A stretch of DNA of 64,000 nucleotides, taken from contig NC_092522.1 of the NCBI RefSeq assembly GCF_037038585.1, positions 52,329,661 to 52,393,660 of the forward strand. Reading direction: 5' to 3'. Positions 1 through 33,109 of this stretch are shown piece after piece; the stretch's first letter is position 1; each line of letters begins with the position of its first letter. The notes beneath the pieces were generated by a model, which worked only from the letters and a program-made list of their open reading frames with translations, searched no databases and had not been told where the DNA came from. Position numbers and translations under genes: made by a program. This DNA is from Patagioenas fasciata (lineage: Eukaryota; Chordata; Aves; Columbiformes; Columbidae).

Positions 1-125
1 TCTCCCTTACATCAACAGTAGTCTCTGTCTTAACTTGGAATTTTACTGTTAATCCCATCCTCTGAAGCTTTGCATGGCTAAGGGAGCCTGTATGAATATT
101 GCAGGAAGTCTGAGTTTCTGTATAA

Positions 126-2774
<2,649 letters not shown>

Positions 2775-3715
2775 ATATCTAACTCGAAATAAGCCAGGGA
2801 ATGTGTTCATCCCAAGTGACAACCAAGGAAGACTTGCCATCTACAGATAAAACATTTAAAGATAAAACAAAGACCTGTTATGAATCTGACCCCATCAAGA
2901 ATCCTCCTACTAATTTTTTTATCTTGCCTCTTGAAAAGTACTATTCAGCAACGTATTTAAAGACTTGCTGCCTTACAGGTCCTTAATAACTGTTTTTTAT
3001 AAAGAGTTAGTCATACAAATAATAAGCAATATTTGAAAGCCAACTTCTTTTTAATCTAACAGTCTAAAAGTGGCCCATGATGGTTTGACAAAACTTATTT
3101 TCAGATCAACATGAACAGAGGCCAGTAAGCAGAACTGTAGTTGGTATCATTGTTCTATGTATTAACATTCTTAAAAGCCATTTAACTGGGGTGCATTTGT
3201 TCCTATTCTGCCTCTTTTTTAACTTAAGCGGTGACTTGCTAACCTGCAAGAACAAACGTGTAGATAGGCAGGCTGGAAGTGACCAGCTTTCCCTCTTCCC
3301 TTATTGCATGCCTTGTCTCAATAAGGAGACTTCATTAATATACCTTTTTGAGTCGCACATTATTTAAAGAAGACTTGGAAAAACAAAAGCATAGCACCGA
3401 TTGAAGGAAGGCAACGAAGTCTAATACTGTTCTTTAAGAAGTTCTAAATGGATTTTACTTTTTTTTCCTGTTGGTTGAGTTGTTCCAGGTGTATGTAATT
3501 CTTATACAGGCAAAAACTTGACTTGTCTGGAGCCTAAGATCTGAAGGACACAAGGTGCCTTTCAGTAGTTTTTGACTTCATTGGGAGAGTGGTTTTCCTG
3601 CATGACCTGCCTGAAAATTACATTGATGTAAAGATACAGATGACAAAGAATGTATGTGATGGATTTTCAGTGCAGTGTTTTTGAACAATAAACATGTCCC
3701 AAATGGCAAATCCCT
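2775..3715 (+). other. MPC1: MPC1 3' untranslated region
   Basis: Sequence after the predicted stop has no sustained coding frame. A canonical AATAAA lies at 3687-3692, with T/GT-rich sequence about 30-55 bases further on, so the transcript probably ends near 3710. A second AATAAA at 4275-4280 could give a longer form. Confidence 0.6.
3687..3692 (+). terminator. Poly(A) signal, probable MPC1
   Basis: This is an AATAAA hexamer about 0.9 kb after the MPC1 stop, with a downstream T-rich stretch (ttttgtttattatattgtg) that suits a cleavage-stimulating element. An alternative AATAAA sits at 4275-4280. Confidence 0.55.
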
Positions 3716-6700
3716 TCAACATTTTGAAAAGTTTTGTTTATTATATTGTGATACCAGATCCTGACGTGAAATTTTAGCATGGAGTGTAATTCTATTACTG
3801 TAATAACATGAAGAAAAACAGGCTGGAAAAGTAAACGGTATTATCCTTTGTATGTACTGATTTAAGGCAACTGTCTTAATTCTAATACCTAGCACTTCTT
3901 TCTCTGCCTTGGCCAAGGAAAAAGGGGTGTGGCTACTTAGCAGGAATATTCATTCTCAGTCATGATAGGTAGGGTCAAGTAGGCTCTTGCTATGCAGCTG
4001 AGTAAATATTACATATTGTCTTCTAGCAATTATAAGCTAGTCAATTAAAATAACTGCTTTAATCTTGGGCTGATACTGTGTTCCCTATTACATGATGGCT
4101 AAATTTTGTTAACAGGTGTACAGGAAAGAGGTTTATAGGGCACGTCCTGCTGCATGGATAAAACTAGTACTGATTGCTACTCATTGCTTGAGAAAAGTTA
4201 ATCCATAAACTGCCCCTTCACTACTGCTGTCTTGTCACAAAAGTAGTCATCTTCTCTTCTTCCCTGTCTCCTGGAATAAACAAAGCCTTAAACTTCTGTA
4301 TAAATGAGTACTGAGATACAAACACTAAGTATAGTTTGTTATGTTGTTTCTGGAGATAAAATAACTTATAGGTGAGTCTGATCTTCATAGTTATGAAATG
4401 TAGTATTTTGGGCTGCTCTTGAGCAAAGCTTACTGGAGTACTGTACTCTCACTCAGTGCTTTCAGCACTGTTCACTAGCTGTTGATTGTCTTAACTTCCA
4501 TGACTAGGGAATACCATTCACAAGATTTTTATTTTCCTTCATTTTGCTGATAGTTGCCTGCACTATATTTTCTCATGTGTTTCTGTCTGCCTTTCTCATT
4601 TCTTCCTCCTATCTGTTCACTGTGACAAAGCTCAAGTTCTCTCATACTGGAATAGCACAGGTGGAAAGTGGGCTCTGATGTGCTTTGATTAGGTTTTAAA
4701 CCAGTGATGCTTCCTGCAGTTGATATGGGCTTCTACAAAAAGGGGAAGGAGTGGAAAAAAGCATCTTTAATGGGACTTGAAGGGATAGAGACCAGTCTGA
4801 GATGGGGAGCTTGGGGCTGGCATGGATGTTCCACAGCCTGTCAATCTGCCTAGTGACAAAATAATTTGTATGGGCAGACTGCTACCAAGTGGCTTGTGAC
4901 TGGTGTCCTTCAGAGTGTTATTTATCAAGCCATTTACCTACTATTTCTCTATTTAAATACTGGTGCTTGAGAAGAGAAGGAACAAAAATACCCTCCAACA
5001 AACTTTAAACAGAAATGAGGAGTTCTTTCAATAAATAATTGTGTAGTTAATCTGCACCCAGTTTCTCTAGCACAGAATCCTGAGACATGTTGGCATATGG
5101 CCATTTTGAGATGGTGCTGTGGTAACCCAAAATAGAACATTTTAAAGAGATGCTGAAGATTTTTATGTTCTTGAGTCTGAATACCTTAATGGAGCTAATG
5201 ACTTGCTTTTTTTTTTTTTTTTTTAAATTCAGATAGCATTGGGCAAAATAATTGGTTTATGCCAGCTTAACTGATTAATAGTAATGCAAAATTAGAGCTC
5301 AGTATTTGCATTTGACTTAAGACTAGAAGTCTTGTCTCTACATGCTGTTGTTCTAGAATAGGTATTTGTTTTTAATTCCACAGCTTGCTTTAATCCTAAT
5401 AACTTTTCAGTTCCACTGGAAATTGGTGCTGCTCTGATCCCACACACTGTCCTGTGTATACTGTTCCTGTTCCACAACCACAGTAAGACTGGGAACCACA
5501 TAGCTGTTCCTGTCCTGCTGCCGTGGCTGGTCCTGCTTTCTTTCTTGTTTTCAGACAGAAAAGAATTTCTCACCTTCCTGAGCAAGTGCTGCTAAACTGC
5601 TGCTAGAGAATGTGATGCCCTTGGACTCAAGTGGGAAACAATACCAGCTAAGCTCTCAGTCTCTGTTGTTCCCCATCTTCCCCTAGTTTGAGCTTGATCT
5701 CTTGACCCCCTTCTTAAAGGGAAAACAGACAATATCTTACTATGGCATTACAGTAGTTCACAATCTTTTCTATTGTTGCAAGAATAGGTGTCTGGAAGCT
5801 TGCTGATTTAGGATTAAAATGTGGAGCTCATTTGGTAGCACAATAATAAATAGCAAAAAAAGCAGTAACCATAATGGTGGAGTCAGAACAGAAGAAATTA
5901 CTTGGAAGGCTTCTTTAATGAGGGTAAGAACAGCTACCTATACTGAATTTTGTTCAACCTTCCACAAGTGTCTCATGCTACATAATTTCAGCTAATGCTT
6001 GTGTGTATGGTATATATTCTTTCTGTTTGTTTTGCTTCTAATACTTCTGTATGCAGAAGTGAGTTCTCCCTACTCCAAAACCAGCAGAAAACTCCCTTTA
6101 GCCAGGGCACTGCAAATACAATCTACCAGCTCTCAGAGAAAACACATTCCTAGTAAAATGTAGTTTTCCGTAGTGGTGTGGGTTATCTTGTCCTCAATAC
6201 AAAGCACAATGGTGCCATCTGAGCAAGGACAGCAATGCAGAGGACTTTGAGGCGGGGGGCGGGAAGGATGAAAGTCTCAATAAGGTTACAGACTGAGCAG
6301 ACAGCAAGAGAGGGTTTGTTCACTGGGTTCAAGACAGGTTTTAACATAGAAGTGTTTAGAAAATGCAGTCCTGGATTAGAACAGAGCAGTCTTCCAACTA
6401 CTCCAGTGCTCTGTTCTTGAATGCAGATGCTAATTGCATTATGGCCTAACTAATATGTAGAGCAGTTACATGCATTTACTTCAACTGCGGATGTTACCAG
6501 TGTATGTGAATCTGTATTTACTGGCAGACACATGTTATTGCTTTACATGCCAATTATAAGAAAGGAAAGGAAGCCCTTTATGAATAAGGCTGGTTTATTC
6601 ATGCTAACATGGCAGACTATCAACAATATTAAATGGTAATATATGACAGTCACAAGGACAGTTATCAGCTCTCAGGTTTTCTGCCTGTGTCTCACAAGAT

Positions 6701-6999
6701 ACTTTGATCCTGTCTGCTTTTGGGGAAGAACAGTGCTAACTACCTAATGTAGTATGTCTGCAGTTCTGTTTCTATAAAGCTAGAGTATTTCTGCTGTCAT
6801 CTTATGCGGAACCTAAAAAGTTTGTTCTGGTTGAATAAGACATTGCTGCAAGTTTCACTGTCTTTGTCAAGTGGAAAAACAGGCAGTCTGGTGATCTAAA
6901 CTGAGGCAATTTCTTTATTAAATGAGGACAAGTCTGTCCCTCCCTACCCAATCCCTTTCTGCTTTTGCTGATCTGATAGCTGCCACTGTGTTGCATTTA

Positions 7000-7013
7000 G
7001 TTGCTATGGTAAC
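7000..7013. promoter_or_regulatory. RFX X-box-like palindrome
   Basis: The 14-mer GTTGCTATGGTAAC is the RFX X-box inverted repeat GTTGCCATGGCAAC with one transition in each half, so it stays palindromic. A second, half-matching copy (GTAACTATGGCAAC, 7219-7232) lies 219 bases downstream. RFX factors are known to bind such sites. Use of this one is not shown by sequence alone. Confidence 0.45.
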
Positions 7014-7218
7014 CACTTAGCAATAACCAATGTCCACAGAACCACACCAATAGGAACTAGAAGGCAGACCTGCTGGCTTTCTGTCATCACCGAGGTCCTG
7101 CTCCTTCAAGATCACTGCCTCTCTCTATCACATGGCCTGACCCTGACCATGATACTGCTCTCTTCCTACTTTTTCTCCTTCTCCCTCCCTTCTCACTTTT
7201 TTTAACAATAGGTTTCAA

Positions 7219-7232
7219 GTAACTATGGCAAC
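7219..7232 (+). promoter_or_regulatory. RFX X-box-like half-site
   Basis: The right half ATGGCAAC matches the RFX half-site, while the left half GTAACT is degenerate. It is of interest mainly because it lies close to the better palindrome at 7000-7013. Confidence 0.3.
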
Positions 7233-10200
7233 AAGCCTGAGAATTTTAATCTTATTCCTTTAGTCCGAAATGTGGGTCAAGTCTTTCTCATTAAGTGAAA
7301 CTATTGTACGGGGATAACCGGCCCAAACTCAGCCCTTGGTGCAAGAGAAAGCAGCGCCAATTATGGCAGCAGTTGCCCGTACTTATGTGATGGCTCTATT
7401 TGGTCCACTATGTAGAAATATATAAAGGTACAAAGCAAGCCACTTAATTTTGAAAGTATTTAATATTATTTAAAGCATTTAACCCATGCTTATATATAAA
7501 CAGTTAATTATTATACATGTAAAAAAATAGTAAGTTCTGGAGCAAAAATTAATGTAAGACCCTGTCTTATTTTTGGGGAAATGGTATTTTTACAGAATAA
7601 GGGTTTACAGGTTTCCAGCTGATAAAGGTATGAGACTGAAGGGTACAGACACAGTTCTGTGTATGTTTAAACTATGCCACCAACTGCATAAATTCAGCAA
7701 GTTGGCTGAATTAATGAGTTTTTCAGGAAGACAACATTACTTAGCAGATTTTCTAGCTAGCTTCATATTTAGATGCGGATACATGCAAACTAGTGAGCTA
7801 AAGAATCAATTAAATTTCTAAGCAGATGACACTATACCTTTCCATTGCTTAAAGTGGCAGTCCTATCATGCTTACTATACATAGGTTTTTATAAAAGTAA
7901 ACAAATTATATATGAAGGCTGGTCTTCCCTTATATGTAATGCTGAGGTTTATCACCCTAATTCATCAGACTGAAACTTAAGTGTCTGGTCTGACCTAGTC
8001 TTCCATGCTTCCTCTACAGTCACTGGAGAGCAGAAGGCAATCTCTCCCTTACTAAAATAACTGCCTTAGATGAGAACTGCCCCCTGAAAGTGACATTCTT
8101 GCTCTACAGACTGTAGCAATCCAGAAAATTGCTCTAAATTTTAGGGTTTTTTTGGCTGCATCTCATTAAATTTAATACAACAAATGAAAATTAAAGCCTT
8201 GAAGAAGGTGGTTGTGGTGTTGAAAACCAAAGAACTGCTGGTTGGAGGTAGCACAGGAGATGTGCCCCTGTTTACGAAGGTCTTGGACAGATCATCAGAT
8301 GGGATCTAGTGCCTGCTTGGACATTTCTGAGTCCTGGCATTGCACTGAGGGTGAGTCCAGAGGAGAATGTGCTCGCTGGCATCATGCTGGATCCCCGTGC
8401 CTGGACACCACAGAAGACTTTTGTGAAGGTACAACCAGTGACACCTCTCTGGCCTGCTCCCCACCACAGGCTGCCTCAGTAATTCTTGGTATTAGTATGT
8501 CAGTGTCCAACTTGAACAAAGAGGTACTGCCTTTCTACAAATACATGGGCAGGCAAGATGGGGAAGAACAGGGGTTTGAGGCTTCTTGTGTTGGTCTCAG
8601 AGCTATAGAGAGGTGACATACATCACTGGCACTACCACAAACACTATTAGGTCTTTAAAACTATGTTCCCTGGGGATCTGTGGCATGTAGCAGCTAGCAA
8701 AGGCAGAGAACACGTACTCAGAGCCTGCCCCGTGACCCATGTGAGGGACTAGGGTCCCAGCATGTGGGTTAAATGTGCATCTTATGTGCAGCCCCCATAG
8801 CCTCTGCATGGAGCTGCTGCACTGTCCTCTCTCCTCCCCAAAAACAGCAGGTTAGGGCTGATGATGTGGCAATGGTGTTGCATACACAAATACTCTGGAA
8901 GCCATCAGCCCTCTCCTCCCGCCCCTTTTCTCATTTCTCCTCCCCTGTGTTACAGTCATGTTGTTCCCTTACACACTCCCCTCCCTGCTCAGGTCCTTGC
9001 AAGGTAAGGGCCATGCTGGCCAGCTCAGGGGGGGTGATATTTTGCTGTTGTTTGACTATTTTCATACATCCATGTCTGCAGGCGTTTCTTCCATTCAGAC
9101 TCCTGGCCTTGACCCAAAGCTTTCTGAGATGCTGATGGCCTGTCATCAGGCTGGAAAGGTACAGCCTGTGTCCAAGTATTTCACCCAAAAGCTGATGTAC
9201 AAGGCACGTGGGAAACTCTTCCTAAGAGATGTGTGTGGGAAGCGCAACAGGTGGGAACTCTCACAGAGGGGAGAGAGGGAGAAGGTTTCTGTCCTGAAGG
9301 GCTTCACTGGGGACTCTGCTGCCCTGGCTCTTATCAAGTATCACTCACACAGCAGCAGGTTGCACAGCCCTTATCACTCATTTTCCTCTGCTGCTGCACC
9401 CCACACTGCTGCCTGCTGTCACTTTGCAGCCAAGCAGCAGGCAGGGCACGCCCACTGCCTCCTTCTCCCCCAGCTACCAGCCTTGTTGCCCCTGCAAACC
9501 ACTCAGGCCAGAGCTGTGGTGCTCGTCTGACGGCTGGTCACACAGCGGAGCCACATGCCAAGACAAAGGAACAGGCAGAAGAGCACATGGTGGGCAGTGT
9601 CTGAACAGACCAGAACAGAGTTATGGGTAGTGACTGTGCTGGAATAGAAGGGATGGAGGTTGGAGTGCTGCTGGGACCAAGTAGGCAAAGCAGCCATGGG
9701 GGCAGCATGATGGCCTCCACCATAACCTTTCTCCCAGGGGCAGAGGTCAACAGACAGCACAGAGCCATACTGCAAATCTCTGTGTTAGTACATGCATTAC
9801 ATTTACTCATTGAAGAAAGCCTTAACAGCTAATCCCATTTCTCTCTGCCCCACCAATTCATAGCTGGAAAGCCATCTGGCTTGCTCGCAGATGTGCAGGG
9901 TGCAACAGCACCCCTAATTCAAGGAGCAGTAAGGCTGCTTACACGGTGTTTGCAGCACACCTACCATCTGGTAGCTGCACGACCACATACTCGACCCACG
10001 GGCACCACTCCCATGGCACAACCAGGGCTGACACAGTGACGGCCCTGCCGCTACAGACACGCGGGCGGAGGCAGCCCCTGCCAGAGCCCCGGGCCCTTCC
10101 CTCTGCATCGCCAGTGCACCCCAGGCTGCGGTTCTAGCAGGGCCGTGTGTGATCACGGTGCTGCCATTCAGAACCTACTCAAAAGGCTTCATTTAATGGT

Positions 10201-10491
10201 CAAGTCACACTGCCGACCTCACGCAAATCAGTTTCTGCCTGTATCGATACAAGCCAGTCCCCCAGCAAGAGGTGGAGCCGGGGAACACTGAAAAAGACCT
10301 TCTTCCTCTCCACAGAGGCCTGCACAGGCACCCACCTCTCCCCCACCTGCGTGACACGGCGACACTCTACAGGGGTTCCCGGACAAGCGCCCCAGGGCGC
10401 CCCCGGGGCTGCCACCACCGCCACGACACCCGCACGGCCCGCTGCCCAGGCGCGCAGGCGCGGGACCTCCCTCCCACCGCCGCGCTGCCCA

Positions 10492-10504
10492 CCGCCAGGG
10501 GGCG
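10492..10504 (+). promoter_or_regulatory. CTCF-like motif, forward
   Basis: CCGCCAGGGGGCG fits the CTCF core CCASYAGRKGGCR except for the third base. It lies about 100 bases upstream of the SFT2D1 start codon, inside the CpG island. Confidence 0.5.
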
Positions 10505-10523
10505 AAGCCTGCGTGTGCACATC

Positions 10524-10531
10524 ACTTCCGG
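10524..10531 (+). promoter_or_regulatory. ETS/GABPA-type site
   Basis: ACTTCCGG is the reverse form of the CCGGAAGT ETS consensus often found near TATA-less promoters. It sits 69 bases before the SFT2D1 ATG, close to where initiation is expected. Confidence 0.5.
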
Positions 10532-10599
10532 TTGGGGCCAGCGGCCGGGCAGGGGAGTGGGGGTTCGTCACGTCCCTTCGCCTCTGGCCCGGCCCGAGC

Positions 10600-28787
<18,188 letters not shown>

Positions 28788-29455
28788 ATTAAAACCAAGA
28801 ACCACTGTGTGCTTTAAAAGCCAACTTCTGTTCCTCTGGGAATTTTGCTTGGAAAACTATACTTTTTCACTCCTGAAATACCCAGTAACAATTTAGTGTT
28901 TTGCTTGCCTTTTGCATTTGGGGGACTAGGTAATTTTTACTTGAAACCATTTTTAAAATAAATTGGATTAACTGTTTGTGTTTACCCTGGAACTTTTAGG
29001 ATTTTTTAACAAAGAAAAAGAAGTACATTTAAATACTTTGAGCAGAGTAATCTTGAAACTACTTTGCATCCAGTGACGCAGGTTATTCCCCAGTGGAGCC
29101 AGGCCGCTAAGATCTGGGTAGTATGCGTAAAGATTTCATTTACACTTCTGTCTAAAACTTGCAATATGCTGTTTATGTTTGTATATGATTCATTGTATGT
29201 ATTTCCAAAGACAGAGTTTTATAAACATTGTAAAGATTTGGTAAGTTATAATTAACTACTCCTTTGAAATGTCTATACGTGCCTTACAGAAGAAGCTTAA
29301 TGAGAATATGTGAAAGGTCTGTTTAAAACTTGTTGGATTGTACTAAAAAGCTATATTTTAAATGATTTTTTACTTAAGTACTTTTTACTAAATGAACTTA
29401 TGGCTAATGTATAAATGAGATTTGTGAAATAAACTAGTTTTAAAGGTGCCTAAAC
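28788..29455 (+). other. SFT2D1: SFT2D1 3' untranslated region
   Basis: AT-rich sequence without coding frames follows the stop. AATAAA hexamers lie at 28957-28962 and 29428-29433; the second is followed by T-rich sequence and is the likelier main end. Confidence 0.55.
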
Positions 29456-31290
29456 TATTTTTATTTAGCAGTCTGTTATAGAGGGATGAAAATTTTAGCA
29501 TTACACTTGAATAAATACGAAAATATATTTAAAAGAGGGATATGTATATGACTACATCAAAATTTGGTTCTTAGATTTGCTGAAGTCACTTTAAAGCTTC
29601 TTTGTGTTTGTATTTAGACAAGCTGTTCATTCTGAATTAAACTCTTAACAGATAGAAGTGAAATCTAGTACTTTACCTAGCTTCAATAAGATGTTCTCAT
29701 TTCTATTTTTTTGAAGCTAAGACCTATCCAGTTATTCAGGAACAAAGTTAGATCCTTAATGTTTGATGGCTGATAGAATGTTACAGGAAGTTCTCTTTAA
29801 GCACAGGATGAATGTGCTTGATTACTTGCATTCTAAACCCCAGTTGTTTCCAATATTATTTTTTTCCCCACTAATCCACAAATAGAAGGAATGGATTTGA
29901 AAAGATGTGAGGTGCAGCATCAGGAAGGGGAAAAATCCCAGTCTTTTGGTGTTCAGGGTGCAGGCCAAAGAGACAAACCGCAGTACATTCCTGTTAAATC
30001 ATAGTGTATGTTGCACGAAAAGCAACATCTTTGGGGAAGCTGTATAAAGGATGAGTGCACCATTTTGCAGCTAAACTGCCAACCAAGCCACACCTTTTAA
30101 CGGATTAGTAACAAACGGCTAGTGAGCATCCTTCACTGCCACGGGCTCCTGGGCTGTTAGTGCTGCATGGTGCAGTGACTGCCTCTCCTGCTCTGCCCAC
30201 CACAGCCCCAGGGGCTGAGGGGACCCAGGAGTGAATTTTTAGTTCCTCTTAGTTTTCAGTTTGCACTGAAAATGAAAAGTGTGTAGGTGGTGCTGGGTGT
30301 CATCCTGGAAATTGCTGTCTCTGCCTCTTCCCCAGTTGCAGCTGCTGACCATAATGGGCACTGGAGAGATCCCACCCCCCTAGTTGGCGGTTCAGAACTG
30401 AGCAGCTGTTTGCTCCAGAGCTGGTTTTGCCCAACCGCCAGTTCTGGTACATCATCATCATCACTGTAATCTGCAATTAGAATAGTATTAGTCATTTGGA
30501 TTTTCTTTGTTTATGTGCTGCGGTAAATAACAACTCTCATCCATTAAAACTTAGTATTAGATCACCAGAACAAAAATGGGTTAAAGCACTGAAGTCTGAA
30601 AGTTCCGTGTACTGTTATGCTTTTATATGCACTTTGGTCTGTTATAATACATCCTGTGCTTTCTTCTTTTCTCTCATGAACATTTGAGGATTCCCTTACT
30701 TCATCTGCATACAGAGCGCACACACTGTGTTCTTTTGTCAGTATCTTTTGCTCCTTCAGATCCTGTCTTTGCTGTGTACTAATATTCCAAAAGTTCACAG
30801 TTGATGCATCCTCATTGTATGATATGCTTTTATGACAGTGTGAAACCATAGATGTGAAGATCTCTTCCTCTGGATTGCATACATCGTACCCACTTCTGCT
30901 AAAATTCTGGTACCACAATTAAAACAGTACTTTGGAGTAGGATCTATAGAAATTATATGCCAAGACTTGTTTAGACAAAATTTTGAGTGTGGCAGTAACC
31001 TTGCCTTCAAAAATAAAAAAAAAAATAAAAAAAAAAATCAAGGATGAGGGTTTGAGCACTGTGCTTACCATCAATCACAGTAGGAACTGAGGCTGGGAAG
31101 AAGTATCTCTGGACTATGCTCTTCATTACTAAGTGTCTTGTCCTTAAGCAGATTGTGTATTTTGGAGTTTCACATTAAGTGAAATCTGCTAGGTCTTGGC
31201 TGAAAGTACACACTTTGTCCTGTCTCCCTGCCCTTGTTCATGGTAACTCAACCAGTCTAGGAGCTCAAAATATCATTGATGTTTGAAGGC
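29456..31290. other. SFT2D1-PRR18 spacer
   Basis: Only about 1.8 kb separates the two genes. It has several minus-strand open stretches (30256-30495 and 30562-30918, same frame but with stops between) and an interrupted poly(A) stretch at 31009-31038. I cannot assign any of these to a family. CpG density rises after about 31.3 kb into the PRR18 island. Confidence 0.5.
31009..31038 (+). repeat. Interrupted poly(A) stretch
   Basis: About 30 bases of A with three single T interruptions. It could be a simple repeat or the tail of an old retrocopy on the + strand, but I could not identify a source gene upstream of it. Confidence 0.6.
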
Positions 31291-31329
31291 GGCATGAGGG
31301 TGCTAGTTTAACGTGACATTAAACGCCTG

Positions 31330-32810
31330 CCTTTTCACACTTGGGCGTTTGAGGACAGGGAGGCATTCAGAGCCTTCCTGACCGCGGGGACATGGGCCCC
31401 ACCGGGCGTTTCCTTCGGCTCTGCTGGGGGCCGGGCCGGAGACACGGTGGGAAAGGCGCCGGCCTACGCGACCAGCGCGGCTTGTCCGGGAAGGGCGAGT
31501 AGCACCGGGCAGGCCCCCAGTCCCCGCCCGCATGCCCACTCCGCGCCGGCGAAAGGGTGTTGCCGGGGCGGGCGAAGGGCGGGAAGGGGGACGGGTTATC
31601 GAGGGGGAAAAGCAGCGGCTGTTGGTGCAGACGAAGCCCGTACTCTGTGCTGCGGGCGGCGGGTGGGGGTCCCGGTTCGTGTCTCGCCATGGGGCTGCAG
31701 CCCCGGCGCGCAGCGGGGCCCTGCCCGCCCGCGGGGAGATGCGCTGCCCTGCCCGGGGCGCGCACCGGGGCTGCCTGGGCCCGTAACGAGGAGACAGACG
31801 GAGCTCCCGGCCGCACCGCGTCCCTGCCGCCCATCCTGCCGGCCCCCGTCGCCGCTGCTTCTCCCGTCGCCGCCCGGGTGCAGCCCAAGAAGCCGCTGGC
31901 GGTCCCCAAGAAGCCAGCGCCTCGGCCCGCGGAGGAGAAAACGACGAGGAAGGCGCGGGGGGCACCCCCGGAGCGGGCGGGTCCCCTCTCTAGCTCCTGG
32001 CCCTGCTCCTCCCTGCAGCGGCAGCCGCCGCGGAGGCCACCGGCAGAAAGGGGGTCGCGGCCCCAGGCCGCCCCTCTGCAGCCGCGGGGGCGCCCGGAGG
32101 CGCTGGGGGCGGGCAGCCACCCGTGCGAAAGCCTCAGCGGGGCGCCGGGGGAGACGGCGCTGCGCCTCTCGCTGAGCCTGCCGCCGGAGGCTGTCCGGCT
32201 GCTGCAGCGCCGCAGCCTGGAGCGGCAGCGGGGACAGCCCGCCCCCTCTCCCGGCGGCAGAGCGACCCCGGCGCGACGCGGTGCTCGGGCGGGCGCCGGC
32301 GACTTGCGCGCCCTGCTGAAGATTTCGCTGCTCAACGACAGGCACCGCTACGACGACGAGGAGTACGAGGAGGAGGAGACGGCGGTGGCTGCGGTGGACG
32401 AGGGGCTGGTGCGGAAGTGCACCGAGTGGCTGCGCGGCGTGGAGAGTGCTGCCGGGCGGGACGGCCCCGACAGGCTGGAGACGCTGCCGCACCTGGGCAC
32501 CCTCTGAGACCCGCCGCAGGCTCCGGGGAGCGGCACTGCTGCCGCCGCCGAAATAGGCGGTGGGATCCGGGGAGGAGGTGGTGGCGCCGCTATCCGTTAT
32601 CCGTAGCCATTGTGTCCTTTGTGGTGTTGTCCGCGCCGGGAAGACCCGGCGGGTGACGGTGAGGGCTGGGCGCGGGGCCCACGGCCCGGAGCCGATGCGC
32701 GGAGTAGCGCCGCCATTGGGGCGAGGGACAAAGGAGCGGCGGCCTCCGCCACCCAGTGCCCGGGTGCTGGGAGCGATAGGGGCCGGCTGTGGGCGCCCTC
32801 CCTCGCCCCC
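31330..32810. promoter_or_regulatory. PRR18: CpG island over PRR18
   Basis: About 1.5 kb of very GC- and CpG-rich sequence covers the upstream region, the whole coding exon and the proximal 3'UTR. It explains the many overlapping long frames on both strands between 31.3 and 32.8 kb. Only one of these frames has a recognisable protein. Confidence 0.85.
31689..32507 (+). CDS. PRR18: PRR18, proline-rich protein 18 (single coding exon)
   Basis: From the ATG at 31689 (GCCATGG, strong Kozak) the frame runs 272 codons to TGA at 32505-32507. Segments matching vertebrate PRR18 are LSSSWP (residues 100-105), LSLPPEAVRLLQRRSLERQ (162-180), LLKISLLNDRHRYDDEEYEE (209-228), AVDEGLVRKCTEWLRGVESA (235-254) and the C-terminus HLGTL. 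The rest is Pro/Arg/Ala-rich and poorly conserved. The function is not established; the protein is small, intracellular and without signal peptide or membrane segments. The frame is open upstream to an ATG at 31557, but that part looks like GC-rich noise. The human N-terminus, as I recall it, aligns near residue 46, where this sequence has CTG rather than ATG, so the start is uncertain. Position after SFT2D1 on the same strand matches mammals. Confidence 0.92.
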   Translation: MGLQPRRAAGPCPPAGRCAALPGARTGAAWARNEETDGAPGRTASLPPILPAPVAAASPVAARVQPKKPLAVPKKPAPRPAEEKTTRKARGAPPERAGPLSSSWPCSSLQRQPPRRPPAERGSRPQAAPLQPRGRPEALGAGSHPCESLSGAPGETALRLSLSLPPEAVRLLQRRSLERQRGQPAPSPGGRATPARRGARAGAGDLRALLKISLLNDRHRYDDEEYEEEETAVAAVDEGLVRKCTEWLRGVESAAGRDGPDRLETLPHLGTL

Positions 32811-32935
32811 CGTTTTCTTTTTTTTTTTTTTTAAGATTTCTGACTACTTTGTAAGGTGTGCGTAATGATTTTGTATATTTGTATATAAAAGCTCATTTTT
32901 ATTTATTTGAATAAATGACCCATTTTTTGTGATGC
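32508..32935 (+). other. PRR18: PRR18 3' untranslated region
   Basis: The GC-rich proximal part turns abruptly AT-rich after a T15 run near 32819-32833. AATAAA at 32910-32915 lies about 400 bases after the stop and suits a short 3'UTR. Confidence 0.6.
32910..32915 (+). terminator. PRR18: Poly(A) signal, PRR18
   Basis: AATAAA is followed 15-25 bases later by ttttttgtg, a suitable downstream element. It is the first canonical signal after the PRR18 stop. Confidence 0.6.
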
Positions 32936-33109
32936 AGTAGCCTTAGTGCCTTAGCTTCGCGTTGGGCTGTCTGTGACTGCTAGAGTGTGCATTGTTGTCG
33001 AGGTGTCCTCAAGCCAAGGATGGTGGACGGTTAACAGTACGGAGAGCGGGTGCAGTGCAAATATTTGCTTCTTTAGGATGGCTGGTGATACAGTCACCGA
33101 CAACTCGGC

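Larger units (their letters stand above)
3716..10280. other. MPC1-SFT2D1 intergenic region
   Basis: No gene is recognised here. The stretch holds a T18 tract at 5207-5224, two RFX X-box-like motifs near 7000 and 7219, and a more GC-rich part from about 8.2 kb onwards with chance open frames on both strands. None of these frames shows codon continuity, splice context or family similarity that I can name. The right end grades into the SFT2D1 CpG island. Confidence 0.6.

Noticed and set aside
8242-9135. Several overlapping + frames in GC-richer intergenic DNA, one with a phrase that vaguely recalls a hAT-type transposase segment
   Set aside because: The similarity is a few residues in a shifting frame, with several stops and no terminal inverted repeats or 8-bp duplication seen. 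It is not enough to call a transposon.
30256-31010. Minus-strand frames between SFT2D1 and PRR18, two of them in the same frame
   Set aside because: At least three stops lie between or within them, they begin at non-ATG codons, no family is recognised, and the poly(A) stretch is on the wrong side for a minus-strand retrocopy.
31303-32492. Minus-strand frames of 220-322 codons opposite PRR18
   Set aside because: They mirror the GC-rich PRR18 exon and are Arg/Pro/Ala-rich without any known motif. The + strand PRR18 frame explains the absence of stops.
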